A stretch of DNA of 64,000 bases from DATJLY01 sp963773665 (GTDB lineage Bacteria > Pseudomonadota > Alphaproteobacteria > ATCC43930 > CGMCC-115725). The notes beneath the pieces are model-generated. The model did no database searches and was not told where the DNA came from. It saw nothing but the letters and a program-made list of their open reading frames with translations. The stretch is taken from assembly GCA_963773665.1 (NCBI GenBank), contig CAVZBZ010000001.1, positions 682,001 through 746,000 of the forward strand, written 5' to 3'. Below, one piece after another: positions 37,374 through 45,774 of the stretch (the first letter of the stretch is position 1; each line of letters starts with the position of its first letter). The translations under genes were made by a program, and so were the position numbers.

Positions 37374-37526
37374 TCACTTCGCCGGGCTTTCGCCCTGCGC
37401 CGGCGGCGCGGCGGCGGGCGCGGCGGGCGCCGACTGGGCCGGCTTCGGCTGCGGCTGGCCACCCGGAAGGAGCGAAATCCCGGTCGCTACGCCGATCATG
37501 CCGATGATCGCCACGGCAAGCCACAT
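37374..37526 (-). CDS. Small single-pass membrane protein
   Basis: 50 aa: one N-terminal membrane helix (MWLAVAIIGMIGVATGISLL) and a Pro/Ala/Gln tail. It ends six nt before the aminotransferase start, on the same strand, so it may be the first gene of that operon. No family recognised. Confidence 0.5.
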   Translation of the reverse strand: MWLAVAIIGMIGVATGISLLPGGQPQPKPAQSAPAAPAAAPPAQGESPAK

Positions 37527-37629
37527 GCGAACTCTCCCCGTCTCTGCCGGCGCGATGGTGCCTTTCCCATGACGCTTCGGCAAGCGGCGATTAACTTCTT
37601 CGAAACCATGGCGCGGCGAGGCTCGGGCG

Positions 37630-37812
37630 ATGGAACAGCTCGCGATCCTCGTCCTCATGTATCTCGCGCTCGGCGCCGGGCTGTTCGCGCAGCCCGACCC
37701 CGGCACGGCGGCGGCCTGCGACTTCACGCCGCTCGGCCAGGCGCGGATTTTCCGCGCGACGCTGCCGGCCGTTCTGCTCTGGCCGATTGTGCTGCTGCGC
37801 CGCCTCGGCTAA
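37630..37812 (+). CDS. Small hydrophobic protein
   Basis: 60 aa with two hydrophobic segments (LAILVLMYLALGAGLFA and ATLPAVLLWPIVLL). Ends nine nt before the PCu(A)C-like gene on the same strand. No family recognised; a coding role is supported only by position and composition. Confidence 0.45.
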   Translation: MEQLAILVLMYLALGAGLFAQPDPGTAAACDFTPLGQARIFRATLPAVLLWPIVLLRRLG

Positions 37813-37821
37813 GCCCGCGCC

Positions 37822-38247
37822 ATGAACCGCCGGCATTTTCTCTTCGCCCCGCTGACGCTCGCCGTGGCGCGCGCGGCCCCGGCCCAGATTTTCGGCGCCG
37901 GCGGCATCACGGTCGATCATCCGTGGGCGAAGCCGTCCGTGACCGAGGCCGCCGCCGCCTTCATGGTGCTGCGGAATGACGGGCCGCGCGCCGACCGGCT
38001 CATCGGCGGCACGACGCCCATCGCCGAACATTTCTTCCTGCGCGAGATCGACGGCTCGCCGCTCGAATTCTATGACCTGGAACCAGGGCGAAAGGTCGTG
38101 CTGAAGCCCGGGCGACGCTACATCGCGCTCAGGGGCTTGAAGCGCATCCTCGCGGTCGACGACACTTTTCCCCTTACGCTCGAATTCGCCGAGGCCCTTC
38201 CGCTCGAAATCTCGGTCGTGGTCGCCGAAGGTGCGGACGACGCTTAA
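37822..38247 (+). CDS. PCu(A)C-family periplasmic protein lacking Met ligands
   Basis: 141 aa with a twin-Arg-like signal (MNRRHFLFAPLTLAVARA). The cupredoxin-like PCu(A)C fold is seen in VDHPWAKPSVTEAAAAFMVL and GRKVVLKPGRRYIALRGLKR. PCu(A)C copper chaperones bind Cu(I) through His and Met; here the first motif reads AEHFFLREIDGSPLEFYDLE, keeping His but without the expected Met residues. It may bind another ligand or be a divergent paralogue. Confidence 0.75.
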   Translation: MNRRHFLFAPLTLAVARAAPAQIFGAGGITVDHPWAKPSVTEAAAAFMVLRNDGPRADRLIGGTTPIAEHFFLREIDGSPLEFYDLEPGRKVVLKPGRRYIALRGLKRILAVDDTFPLTLEFAEALPLEISVVVAEGADDA

Positions 38248-38270
38248 CTCGGCTTCCCGTTGCGAGCGGC

Positions 38271-38328
38271 CCTCGCCCGCGCAGCGGGAGAGGGAGGGGC
38301 CCGGCGCGAAGCGCCGGGAGGGTGAGGG
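38271..38328 (+). repeat. Palindromic repeat, left copy
   Basis: 58-nt element containing two hairpins, CCCGC-GCA-GCGGG and GGCGC-GAA-GCGCC, joined by AGAGGGAGGGG. A second copy lies in inverse orientation at 39089-39146. The copies differ at six positions, four of which are paired changes in the second stem. Confidence 0.85.
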
Positions 38329-38397
38329 CTGCAAATACGACTGGAAGGACCATTCATCGTACTCCGCGCAGCGTACGCGGGTTTGTGAACCGAGCGC

Positions 38398-38426
38398 TTG
38401 ATTCCTGCAAGCTTCTACCTTATAAG
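38398..38426 (+). promoter_or_regulatory. Sigma-70-like promoter of the unknown gene
   Basis: TTGATT (38398-38403), 17-nt spacer, TATAAG (38421-38426), ending 36 nt before the ATG of the unknown gene. Markedly AT-richer than surrounding sequence. Confidence 0.55.
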
Positions 38427-38462
38427 ATAGCGCCTTGCAAGCAAACCCCATGAGACGCTGTC

Positions 38463-39045
38463 ATGGCCACCGTCCCCTACATCGCAATATCCAAGCTGAT
38501 TCAGCTGCTCACTGTAGCCAATGCTCGGAACGACATGTTTGCGCGCATTGTGGATGGAAATCTGGCACTGGGGACCGATCCAATTCGGCCAACTCATCTG
38601 CTCGACTTCTCCTCCGAAACAATCAGTTCGTGCGATCCGCCGGGCGGCTCGCATCCGACGGACCGCGTAGCCGCACGAGACCCGCTGATCGAGACAAAGG
38701 TTTCACGGCGGCGTGGTGAATACTGGGTCGAAATCAGAGGCCAACGCGTTACGTGCGGATCCGTGAAGGAACTTCTTTCGGAGGGATTGCGAGCGATCGA
38801 GGCTCTTCGACCCGGAACGATCGACAAACTGTCGTACATTAAGCCACGGTCGCGCCGCATTGTGGCGCGCGACCCCAAGCAACTCTTCGACAAGAAACAC
38901 CTTGTCGAAAAATACTCAGAACGGCTTGTTGACGACTGGTGGTATGGCACTAATAACTCAGCCAACGAGACGAAAACTTGGCTTCAGCGCGCATGCTCTT
39001 GCGCGAAACTCAAGTGGAGCGAGGAACGTCCGCACAAGCCTCTAA
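38463..39045 (+). CDS. Unknown protein in AT-richer island (one frameshift)
   Basis: No family recognised. About 193 aa if one extra base between about 38985 and 39030 is removed, ending at TAA 39045; otherwise the frame runs through the repeat and antisense into the next gene. Begins MATVPYIAISKLIQLLTVAN; later RVTCGSVKELLSEGLRAIEA and ERLVDDWWYGTNNSANETKT. No signal peptide or membrane helix. Codon choice (AAT, TCT, AGA, TTG) is unlike its neighbours, and it is bracketed by inverted repeats; probably acquired. Confidence 0.6.
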
Positions 39046-39088
39046 AGGCGAAACCCTGCCCCTTAGGTGACGAGAAGGCGTGCGCGTT

Positions 39089-39146
39089 CCCTCACCCTCC
39101 CATCGCTGCGCGATGGGCCCCTCCCTCTCCCGCTTCGCGGGCGAGG
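39089..39146 (-). repeat. Palindromic repeat, right copy
   Basis: Inverse copy of the element at 38271-38328, 58 nt. Its second hairpin is ATCGC-GCA-GCGAT where the left copy has GGCGC-GAA-GCGCC, so base pairing is kept. On the plus strand a CCCGC-TTC-GCGGG hairpin is followed shortly by TTTTT, so this copy may also terminate the upstream unknown gene. Confidence 0.85.
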
Positions 39147-39149
39147 TTT

Positions 39150-40253
39150 TTAGCCGAGCAGCCGAGCGACGTGCGCGGCCAAGGGCAGCGAGGCGGTGAT
39201 GCCGGGCGATTCGATGCCGTAGAGATTGACGCATCCTGCGACGCCGTGCTCGGCCGGGCCTTGGATGACGAAATCGGCGGCGGCATCGCGCGGGCCGTTG
39301 ATCTTCGGGCGCACGCCGGCATAGCCCGGCTGCAACGCGCCGTCCTTGAGGCCCGGCCAATATGTCCGGATCGCTTCATAGAAGCGCTCGCCGCGCCTCG
39401 GATCGACGGTGTAGTCGATGCCGTCGATCCATTCGGTGTCCGGTCCGAACCGCGCCTGGCCGGCGAGGTCGAGCGTGAGGTGGACGCCCAAGCCCGCCGC
39501 CTCCGGCACGGGATAGACCAAGCGCCGGAACGGCGCGCGGCCGGCCAGCGTGAAATAGACGCCGCGGCAATAATAGTCGCGCGGCACGCTTTCGGGCGGC
39601 AGGCCCGCGATGCGGCGAGCGAGGAGCGGCGCCTCGAGCCCGGCGCTGTTGACGAGCATGTCGCAGGCGATCGTGGTGGGCTCGGCGCCGCCCACTTCGA
39701 GCGTGAAGCCGCGCCGCGCGACGCGCCCGCCCAGCACCGGCGCGCGCAGCACGATCGTGGCGCCCGCCGCCTCGGCATCGGTCTCGTAGGCCAGCATCAG
39801 GCCGTGGCTGTCGACGATGCCGGTCGAGGGCGAAAGAAACGCCGCGAGGCAGAAGAGTTCGGGCTCGAGCCCGCGCGCCTCGTTGCCGGAGATCCATTCG
39901 AGATCATGGACGCCGTTCGCCTCGGCCCGCGCCATGACGGTGCGCAGCACCGGAACCTCATCCTCGGTGCAGGCGACCACCAGCTTGCCGACGCGGCTGT
40001 GCGCGACGCCATGCTCGCCGCAGTACGCGTAGAGCTGTTGTCGCCCCTCGACGCAGTAGCGCGCCTTCAGACTGTCCTTGGGGTAATAGAGGCCGGCATG
40101 GATCACCTCGCTGTTGCGCGAGGAAGTGTGCGCGCCGATCCAGCGCTCCTGCTCCAGCACCAGCACCTCGTGCCCGGCCTCGGCAAGCGCGCGGGCACAA
40201 GCGAGGCCGATCACGCCGGCGCCGACGACGACGCATTCGACGGACTCCGTCAT
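39150..40253 (-). CDS. FAD-dependent oxidoreductase, L-2-hydroxyglutarate oxidase-like
   Basis: 367-aa DAO-family flavoprotein. VECVVVGAGVIGLACARALA is the FAD-binding motif; TSSRNSEVIHAGLYYPKDSL and GVHLTLDLAGQARFGPDTEW match LhgO/L2HGDH-type oxidases, which oxidise L-2-hydroxyglutarate. Start ATG 40253 fits the motif position; a longer start adds 15 residues. Stop lies four nt from the right palindrome copy. Substrate assignment is by family only. Confidence 0.85.
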   Translation of the reverse strand: MTESVECVVVGAGVIGLACARALAEAGHEVLVLEQERWIGAHTSSRNSEVIHAGLYYPKDSLKARYCVEGRQQLYAYCGEHGVAHSRVGKLVVACTEDEVPVLRTVMARAEANGVHDLEWISGNEARGLEPELFCLAAFLSPSTGIVDSHGLMLAYETDAEAAGATIVLRAPVLGGRVARRGFTLEVGGAEPTTIACDMLVNSAGLEAPLLARRIAGLPPESVPRDYYCRGVYFTLAGRAPFRRLVYPVPEAAGLGVHLTLDLAGQARFGPDTEWIDGIDYTVDPRRGERFYEAIRTYWPGLKDGALQPGYAGVRPKINGPRDAAADFVIQGPAEHGVAGCVNLYGIESPGITASLPLAAHVARLLG

Positions 40254-40281
40254 GGCGCGATCCTCCCCGATCCGCGCGCGC

Positions 40282-40313
40282 AAAAAAAGCCCCGCCACTT
40301 CCTGGGGCGGGGC
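40282..40313 (-). terminator. Rho-independent terminator after malQ
   Basis: Minus-strand stem GCCCCGCC (40306-40313) / GGCGGGGC (40289-40296) with a 9-nt loop followed by seven T (40282-40288). It separates the glucan operon from the hydroxyglutarate-oxidase-like gene. Confidence 0.85.
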
Positions 40314-40383
40314 CGAGGTTCAGGGAGGAAACGCACGGGAAGAGACCGTGCACATTCAGATACGGGATGGGCGGGCGGATGGA

Positions 40384-42582
40384 TCACTCCCGGCGCGCGC
40401 CATCGAGCGCCGCGGCGAGGCGCGCGAAATCGGCGTCGCGCGCGAGCGCCTCGAGCGGACGCGGGAGCCTTCGGCGCCAGTTCGGATGCTCGTCGACGGT
40501 GCCGGGGATGTTCGCCTGCTCCGCCTCGCCCACCGCATCCTCGATCTGCATGAGCGCGAGCGCCGATTTGGTGCGGCCGAGGAAGCGGTGCACGGCAACG
40601 GCAAGCTCGACGCCGAAGACCGGCGCGTCGTCCTGTGGCAGGAAGCGGCGTGCCGCGTCCGCACCGAGCAGGCCCTCGGCGCAGAGCGCATCGAGGAGAC
40701 GGCGTCGGTCCTGCCGGCGCTGCGCCGCGTCGTGCTTGGCCGCAGCAGGATCGGGATAGAGATCGAGCGCGCGCCGCCAGCCGAGATCCGTGCCCAGCCA
40801 GAATCCGCGCAAGGTCGGCAGATCGTGCGAGGAAAAAGTCGCGGCCGCCGCACGCGGGTAGTTTCTTGGCGCGCGAAATCTCTCGTCGGGTTCGCGCTCG
40901 AACATCAGGAGGCGATAGGACAGGATGCCGGCTTCGTTGAGCGTGCGGCTGAACCCCTCGGGCACGGTGCCCAGGTCCTCGCCGACGACGGCGCAGCGGC
41001 TGCGCATGCTTTCGAGCGCGACGATGCCGAGCAGGTCCTGGAACGGATAGGCGACATAGGCGCCGCGGTCGGGCGGCGCGCCGCGCGGCACCCAGTAAAG
41101 CTGCATCAGCGCCATGGCGTGATCGATGCGCAACAATCCTGCGTGGCGCATGTTGGCGCGCAGCGCCGCGATGAACGGCGCATAGCCGCGGCGGCGCAGC
41201 GCCACGGGGCCGGGCGGCGCCAGGCCCCAGTCCTGACCCTTGAGGTTCAAGAGATCGGGCGGCGCGCCGACCGTCGCGCCCGCGGCGAGAAGGTCCGGAT
41301 CGGCCCAGGCCTCGGCGCCGCTCGGATCGACGCCGACGGCGAGATCGCGATAGAGTCCGATGCCGAGCCCCGCTTCGCTGCCGCGCGCGGAAGCATCCGC
41401 AAGCTGGCGGCAGGATTCCCATTCGAGATAATGGTGCAGCTCGACCGACGCTTCGTGCTCGGCCGCGAAACTCTGCACCGCGTCCGAATTCGCGCGGCGG
41501 AACGGCTCGGGCCATTCCTGCCACGAAGCGCAGCCTTCGCCATGGAACCGCTCGCAGAGCGCATTGAAGCGGCCGTAATCGCGCAAAGCGTCGCCGCCGT
41601 CCTGCTGAAAGCGGCGGAACTCGGCGCCGCGCCCGGTCCGAGCCGTATCGCCGGGCCCGAGATGCGCGGCGGCGAATGAATTGTAGAGCAGCGCGAAAAC
41701 CGGCTGCTTCAGCGCCGCGATCGCCGCATGGTCGATGAGCGCCCCGGCGCGCGCGCGGGCGAGTGCCGCGGAAAACTCCGGCGATGCGACGCAAGCCTGC
41801 GCCTCGGGCGCGTGCACGAAGTCGGGAATGGCGGCGACGTCGAGATAGAGCGGATTGAGGAAGAGCCGCGTCGATGGCGAATAGGGGCTGATATGGCGCG
41901 GCTCGGCCGGAAAGAGCGCGTGCAGCGGGTTGATGCCGAGTACCGCCGCGCCCTTCGCCGCCGCAAGCTCCGCGAGATCGGCGAGATCGCCGAGATCGCC
42001 CATCCCCCAGTCGCGCGCCGAGCGCAGCGAATAAACCTGTGCCGTGACGCCCCAGGCGCGCCGCCCTTCGGCAAGCGAAGGCGGCAGGAAAGCGCGGCTC
42101 GGTACGACGATGAGGCTGGTCTCGGCGCTCTCGTACCCTGCCGCGACGCTGAGGCTGTAATAGCCCGGCGCGAGTTTCGCGAGCGGGAGCGCGAGGCGGC
42201 GGTGGCGATGCTCGCCCGTACCGACGCTTTCGAGGAGAGCGAGCGTTTGCGGCGCGGCGCCGCCGTCGGCGCGCGCGCCCTCGCCCGAGAGGGACCACAG
42301 GATGCGCCCGGCATTGAGCCGCTCGGGCAAGGCGAGCGGGACATTGGGCGGCGCGTCGCCGGCGCGCACGACCACCGCAGGCGGCAGCAGCGCGCGCCAC
42401 GTCTCGGCTTCGAGCGCCGCGATCTCGTGCGCGATCGCAGCTTCAGTGTCGGTCGCGAGCCCCATCGCCGCGAGCACCGCGCGCAGCGTTTCCTGCGACA
42501 CGCGCCGTTCCGCGCCCCAGGCGTCGCGATAGGCCGCGCGCACGCCTGCGAGTTCGGCGAGGCGGAGGATCAGGTCAGGCAT
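40384..42582 (-). CDS. malQ: 4-alpha-glucanotransferase (amylomaltase)
   Basis: GH77 enzyme rearranging alpha-1,4-glucans, 732 aa. Catalytic Asp in MRHAGLLRIDHAMALMQLYW, acid/base Glu in VVGEDLGTVPEGF, third Asp in FSSHDLPTLRGFWLG. An N-terminal extension of about 170 residues precedes the barrel, as in long MalQ forms. ATG 42582 chosen; a TTG at 42594 is in frame. No ribosome-binding sequence is evident, and the palindromic element starts 15 nt upstream, so its native leader may have been replaced. Confidence 0.95.
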   Translation of the reverse strand: MPDLILRLAELAGVRAAYRDAWGAERRVSQETLRAVLAAMGLATDTEAAIAHEIAALEAETWRALLPPAVVVRAGDAPPNVPLALPERLNAGRILWSLSGEGARADGGAAPQTLALLESVGTGEHRHRRLALPLAKLAPGYYSLSVAAGYESAETSLIVVPSRAFLPPSLAEGRRAWGVTAQVYSLRSARDWGMGDLGDLADLAELAAAKGAAVLGINPLHALFPAEPRHISPYSPSTRLFLNPLYLDVAAIPDFVHAPEAQACVASPEFSAALARARAGALIDHAAIAALKQPVFALLYNSFAAAHLGPGDTARTGRGAEFRRFQQDGGDALRDYGRFNALCERFHGEGCASWQEWPEPFRRANSDAVQSFAAEHEASVELHHYLEWESCRQLADASARGSEAGLGIGLYRDLAVGVDPSGAEAWADPDLLAAGATVGAPPDLLNLKGQDWGLAPPGPVALRRRGYAPFIAALRANMRHAGLLRIDHAMALMQLYWVPRGAPPDRGAYVAYPFQDLLGIVALESMRSRCAVVGEDLGTVPEGFSRTLNEAGILSYRLLMFEREPDERFRAPRNYPRAAAATFSSHDLPTLRGFWLGTDLGWRRALDLYPDPAAAKHDAAQRRQDRRRLLDALCAEGLLGADAARRFLPQDDAPVFGVELAVAVHRFLGRTKSALALMQIEDAVGEAEQANIPGTVDEHPNWRRRLPRPLEALARDADFARLAAALDGARRE

Positions 42583-42597
42583 GGCGGCAGCCAAGCC

Positions 42598-42725
42598 GTG
42601 CGTCCTTCGACTGCGCCCCTCCGCTGCGCTCCGGGACCTCGCTCAGGAAGAGGATTTTTCTTTGTCGCATCGCAAACACTTCCTCATCCTTGCGGAGCGC
42701 GCAAGCGCGCAGTCGAAGGACGCAC
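42598..42725. repeat. MITE-like palindromic element
   Basis: 128-nt element with perfect 19-bp inverted ends GTGCGTCCTTCGACTGCGC (42598-42616) and its complement (42707-42725). The interior has no ORF and holds a run of AT-richer sequence. Abuts the CTAG target of the IS5-family element, which inserted beside it. Confidence 0.8.
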
Positions 42726-42729
42726 CTAG

Positions 42730-43581
42730 GTCCTGTTTACAAAGTAGCGAGACGTAGGCATCTGCGGATGGTAGCGAGATGAAGGGTATCGAGGAAGGAG
42801 CGCGCGAGCTTGTCATATCGGGTGGCGATGGCGCGGTTCACCTTGAGATGGCCGATCATTCGCTCGATGCGGTTGCGCTCGCGGTAGATGCGTTGGTTCC
42901 AGCGGATTGCGTAGATGCGATGGGACCGCGGCGGGATAACGGCGCGGATGCCGCGTCGGTGGAGCGCAGCGCGGATGGGATCGGTGTCGTAACCCTTGTC
43001 GGCGAGCAGATGAGCCGGGCGCGCCGGAGCGCGCGCGGTCACGGTTTCGAAGGCCGTGCAGTCCGCCGCTTCGCCGCCGGTGAGATGAAAGACGAGCGGG
43101 ATGCCGTGGGCATCACTGAGACAATGAACTTTACAGGTGAACCCGCCCCGCGAGCGGCCAAAAGCCTGTTCGCGAGTCCCCCTTTTGCGCCGGCTGCCGA
43201 GACGTGGCCTCGGACCGTCGTCGAGTTGATGCTGTGGCGGGAGTTGTCCGCCATCGCCCGGGCCAGCCTGGAGGCGACCGCCTCCCAGACGCCGGCCTGG
43301 CTCCAGCGTCGAAAGCGTTGGTACACGGTGATCCATTTGCCGTACTTCTCGGGAACATCGCGCCACGGCGCGCCCGTGCGCAGGCGCCACAATATGCCGT
43401 TCACAATGGTCCGGTTGTCATGCGCAGGCCGGCTATTCCGGCCGCGCTCGGCCGGCAACAGGTCTTTCAGCAGCCACCACTCCGCTTCGCTCAAATCGCC
43501 TCAACTCAACGACCCCTCCTCTCCAAGAGGAATCCTTGAATCAGAAGGCGATTCCCGCGTCAATAAGTTTGTAAACAGGAC
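42730..43581 (-). mobile_element. IS5-family insertion sequence (IS427-like)
   Basis: 852-bp element with inverted ends GGTCCTGTTTACAAA and flanking CTAG on each side (42726-42729 and 43582-43585). Two overlapping minus-strand frames encode the transposase. The element lies between glgB and malQ; the left CTAG is shared with the glgB stop codon. Confidence 0.9.
42737..43494 (-). CDS. IS5-family transposase in two frames
   Basis: Upstream frame (43494 to about 43165): DUF4096-type N-terminus EWWLLKDLLPAERGRNSRPA and NSTTVRGHVSAAGAKGG. A -1 shift at the heptamer A-AAA-GGG (near 43180) enters the downstream frame: EQAFGRSRGGFTCKVHCLSD, LADKGYDTDPIRAAL (Asp), RNRIERMIGHLKVNRAIATR (Glu). The first catalytic Asp, usually in a DST motif, reads Asn (ATC-AAC-TCG), so activity is doubtful. 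The stop codon lies within the terminal repeat. Confidence 0.85.
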
Positions 43582-45774
43582 CTAGTCCGGCTCCCACGAA
43601 AAGACGAGCGTCGCAAGCGGCGGCAGGAGGAGGCGGAGCGAGGCGGGGTGGCCGTGCGCGGGATGGGGGGCGGCGTGCACTTCGCCGGCATTGCCGAGGC
43701 CGCTGCCGCCATAGTCGCGCGCATCGCTGTTGAAGCGCTCGCGCCAGCGCCCGGCGCGCGGCACGCCGACGCAGTGGTCGTGCCGCGGCACCGGCGTGAA
43801 ATTACACACCACGGCGACAAGTTCGTGCGGGTCATGGCCGCGGCGCAGATATGAGAGCACGCTGTTGTCGGCGTCGTTGGCGTCGAGCCATTGGAATCCC
43901 GCGGCGTCGCAATCGAGCGCGTGGAGTGCCGGAAGCTCGCGATAGAGCCGGTTCAGATCGCGCACTGCACTCTGCACGCCCTTGTGCATTGGATCGGCCA
44001 GCACATGCCAGTCGAGCGACCGGTCGTGGTTCCATTCGCGATCCTGCGCGAACTCGCTGCCCATGAACAGGAGCTTCTTGCCGGGATGCGTCCACATGAA
44101 GCCGTAATAGGCGCGCAAATTGGCGAAGCGCTGCCAGCGGTCGCCCGGCATCTTCTGCACCAGCGCGCCCTTGCCGTGCACGACCTCGTCATGCGACAGC
44201 GGCAGGATGAAATTCTCGTTGAAGGCGTAGAGGAGACCGAAGGTCAGGTCGTTGTGGCGATATTTGCGGTGGATCGGATCCAACGACATGTAGCGCAGCG
44301 TGTCGTGCATCCAGCCCATGTTCCATTTGTAGCCGAAGCCCAGTCCGCCGACATAAGTGGGCCGCGACACCATGGGCCACGCGGTCGATTCCTCGGCCGC
44401 GGTGGTGGCGCCGGTGTCGAGGCCGAACACCTGTTCGTTCATGCGGCGCAAAAACTCGATCGCCTCGAGATTCTCGCGCCCGCCGAACCGGTTCGGAATC
44501 CATCCACCCTGCGGCCGGCTGTAGTCGAGATAGAGCATCGAGGCGACGGCATCGACGCGGAGCCCGTCGGCGTGAAACTCGTCGATCCAGTTGAGCGCGC
44601 TCGCGATCAGAAAATTCGCGACCTCCTGGCGCCCGAAATTATAGACATACGTGTTCCAGTCGGGCTGAAAGCCCTGGCGCGGATCGGCGTGCTCGTAAAG
44701 CGCGGTGCCGTCGAACCGCGCGAGCCCGTGCGGGTCGGTCGGAAAATGGCCCGGCACCCAGTCGAGCAGAAGGCCGAGCCCGGCATCGTGGCATTGATCG
44801 ACGAAGGCGCGGAAATCGTCGGGCGCGCCGAACCGGCTCGTCGGCGCGAACAGGCCGAGCGACTGATAGCCCCATGAGCCGTCGAACGGAAACTCGGAGA
44901 CCGGCAGAAGCTCGAGATGGGTGAAGCCCATGTCGCGCACATAGGGCACGAGCTCGTCCCCCAGCTCGCGGTATGTCAGCATGCGGCCGCCCTCGTCGGG
45001 CCTCCTGCGCCACGAGCCGAGATGGCACTCGTAGATCGAGATGGGGGCGGTGCGGTCGTTGCGGCGCCAGCGCTCGTCGAGCCAGGCGCGGTCGCGCCAA
45101 TCGTGCCGCGGCGGCGGCGCGATGCGCGAGGCGGTGCCGGGCGGGTGTTCGGCCCAGGCGGCATAGGGATCGGCCTTCAACGGCAGCATCCCCCCGTCGG
45201 CGCCGACGATCTCGTATTTGTAGAGCGTGCCGGCGCTGAGGCCCGGGACGAAAATCTCCCAGATGCCGACGCCGTGGCGCAGCCGCATCGGACAGCGCCG
45301 CCCGTCCCAGTCGTTGAACGCGCCGACGAGGCTCACGCGGCGCGCGTTGGGCGCCCAGACGGCGAAGGAAGCGCCCGCAGCCCCGTCGATCGTGCGGCAA
45401 TGCGCGCCCATCGCCTTGTATGCGTGACGATGATTGCCTTCGCCCAGGAGGTGCACGTCGACATCGCCCAGCACCGGCGGGAAGGAATAGATGTCGTCGA
45501 ACTCGACGATGCCGTCGCCGCCCTCGGCGCGCAGGCGATAGGGAAAGCGCGGCGGATCCGCGACCGCGCCCGCGAAGAGTCCGTCCGGATGGACGCGCGG
45601 CAACTCGCCCGCCACATCGCCGCTGTCGCGCCGGATGACCCAGAGCCGGCGCGCCCAGGGCAGGAAAACCCGGACGGCGACTTTCCGCCCCGTCACGTGC
45701 ATGCCGAGCCAGGCGAACGGGTCGCGGTGCCGCGCCTCGAGAACGGCAAGCGCGTCGGCTTCAAGAACCGGCAT
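43582..45774 (-). CDS. glgB: 1,4-alpha-glucan branching enzyme
   Basis: GH13 enzyme adding alpha-1,6 branches, 730 aa. N-terminal domains include FAVWAPNARRVSLVGAFNDW (CBM48); catalytic barrel motifs DGLRVDAVASMLYLD (nucleophile), TTAAEESTAWPMVS (acid/base) and LPLSHDEVVHGKGAL. ATG 45774 chosen over an in-frame TTG at 45780; start lies inside the 3' end of treS (14-nt overlap). Its TAG stop is in the CTAG target duplicated by the IS5-family element, so the protein end is unaltered. Confidence 0.97.
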   Translation of the reverse strand: MPVLEADALAVLEARHRDPFAWLGMHVTGRKVAVRVFLPWARRLWVIRRDSGDVAGELPRVHPDGLFAGAVADPPRFPYRLRAEGGDGIVEFDDIYSFPPVLGDVDVHLLGEGNHRHAYKAMGAHCRTIDGAAGASFAVWAPNARRVSLVGAFNDWDGRRCPMRLRHGVGIWEIFVPGLSAGTLYKYEIVGADGGMLPLKADPYAAWAEHPPGTASRIAPPPRHDWRDRAWLDERWRRNDRTAPISIYECHLGSWRRRPDEGGRMLTYRELGDELVPYVRDMGFTHLELLPVSEFPFDGSWGYQSLGLFAPTSRFGAPDDFRAFVDQCHDAGLGLLLDWVPGHFPTDPHGLARFDGTALYEHADPRQGFQPDWNTYVYNFGRQEVANFLIASALNWIDEFHADGLRVDAVASMLYLDYSRPQGGWIPNRFGGRENLEAIEFLRRMNEQVFGLDTGATTAAEESTAWPMVSRPTYVGGLGFGYKWNMGWMHDTLRYMSLDPIHRKYRHNDLTFGLLYAFNENFILPLSHDEVVHGKGALVQKMPGDRWQRFANLRAYYGFMWTHPGKKLLFMGSEFAQDREWNHDRSLDWHVLADPMHKGVQSAVRDLNRLYRELPALHALDCDAAGFQWLDANDADNSVLSYLRRGHDPHELVAVVCNFTPVPRHDHCVGVPRAGRWRERFNSDARDYGGSGLGNAGEVHAAPHPAHGHPASLRLLLPPLATLVFSWEPD

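Noticed and set aside
38463..40553. A 696-codon frame from the unknown gene into the oxidase region
   Set aside because: Past 39050 it reads the palindrome and then the antisense strand of the hydroxyglutarate-oxidase-like gene; no domain supports it.
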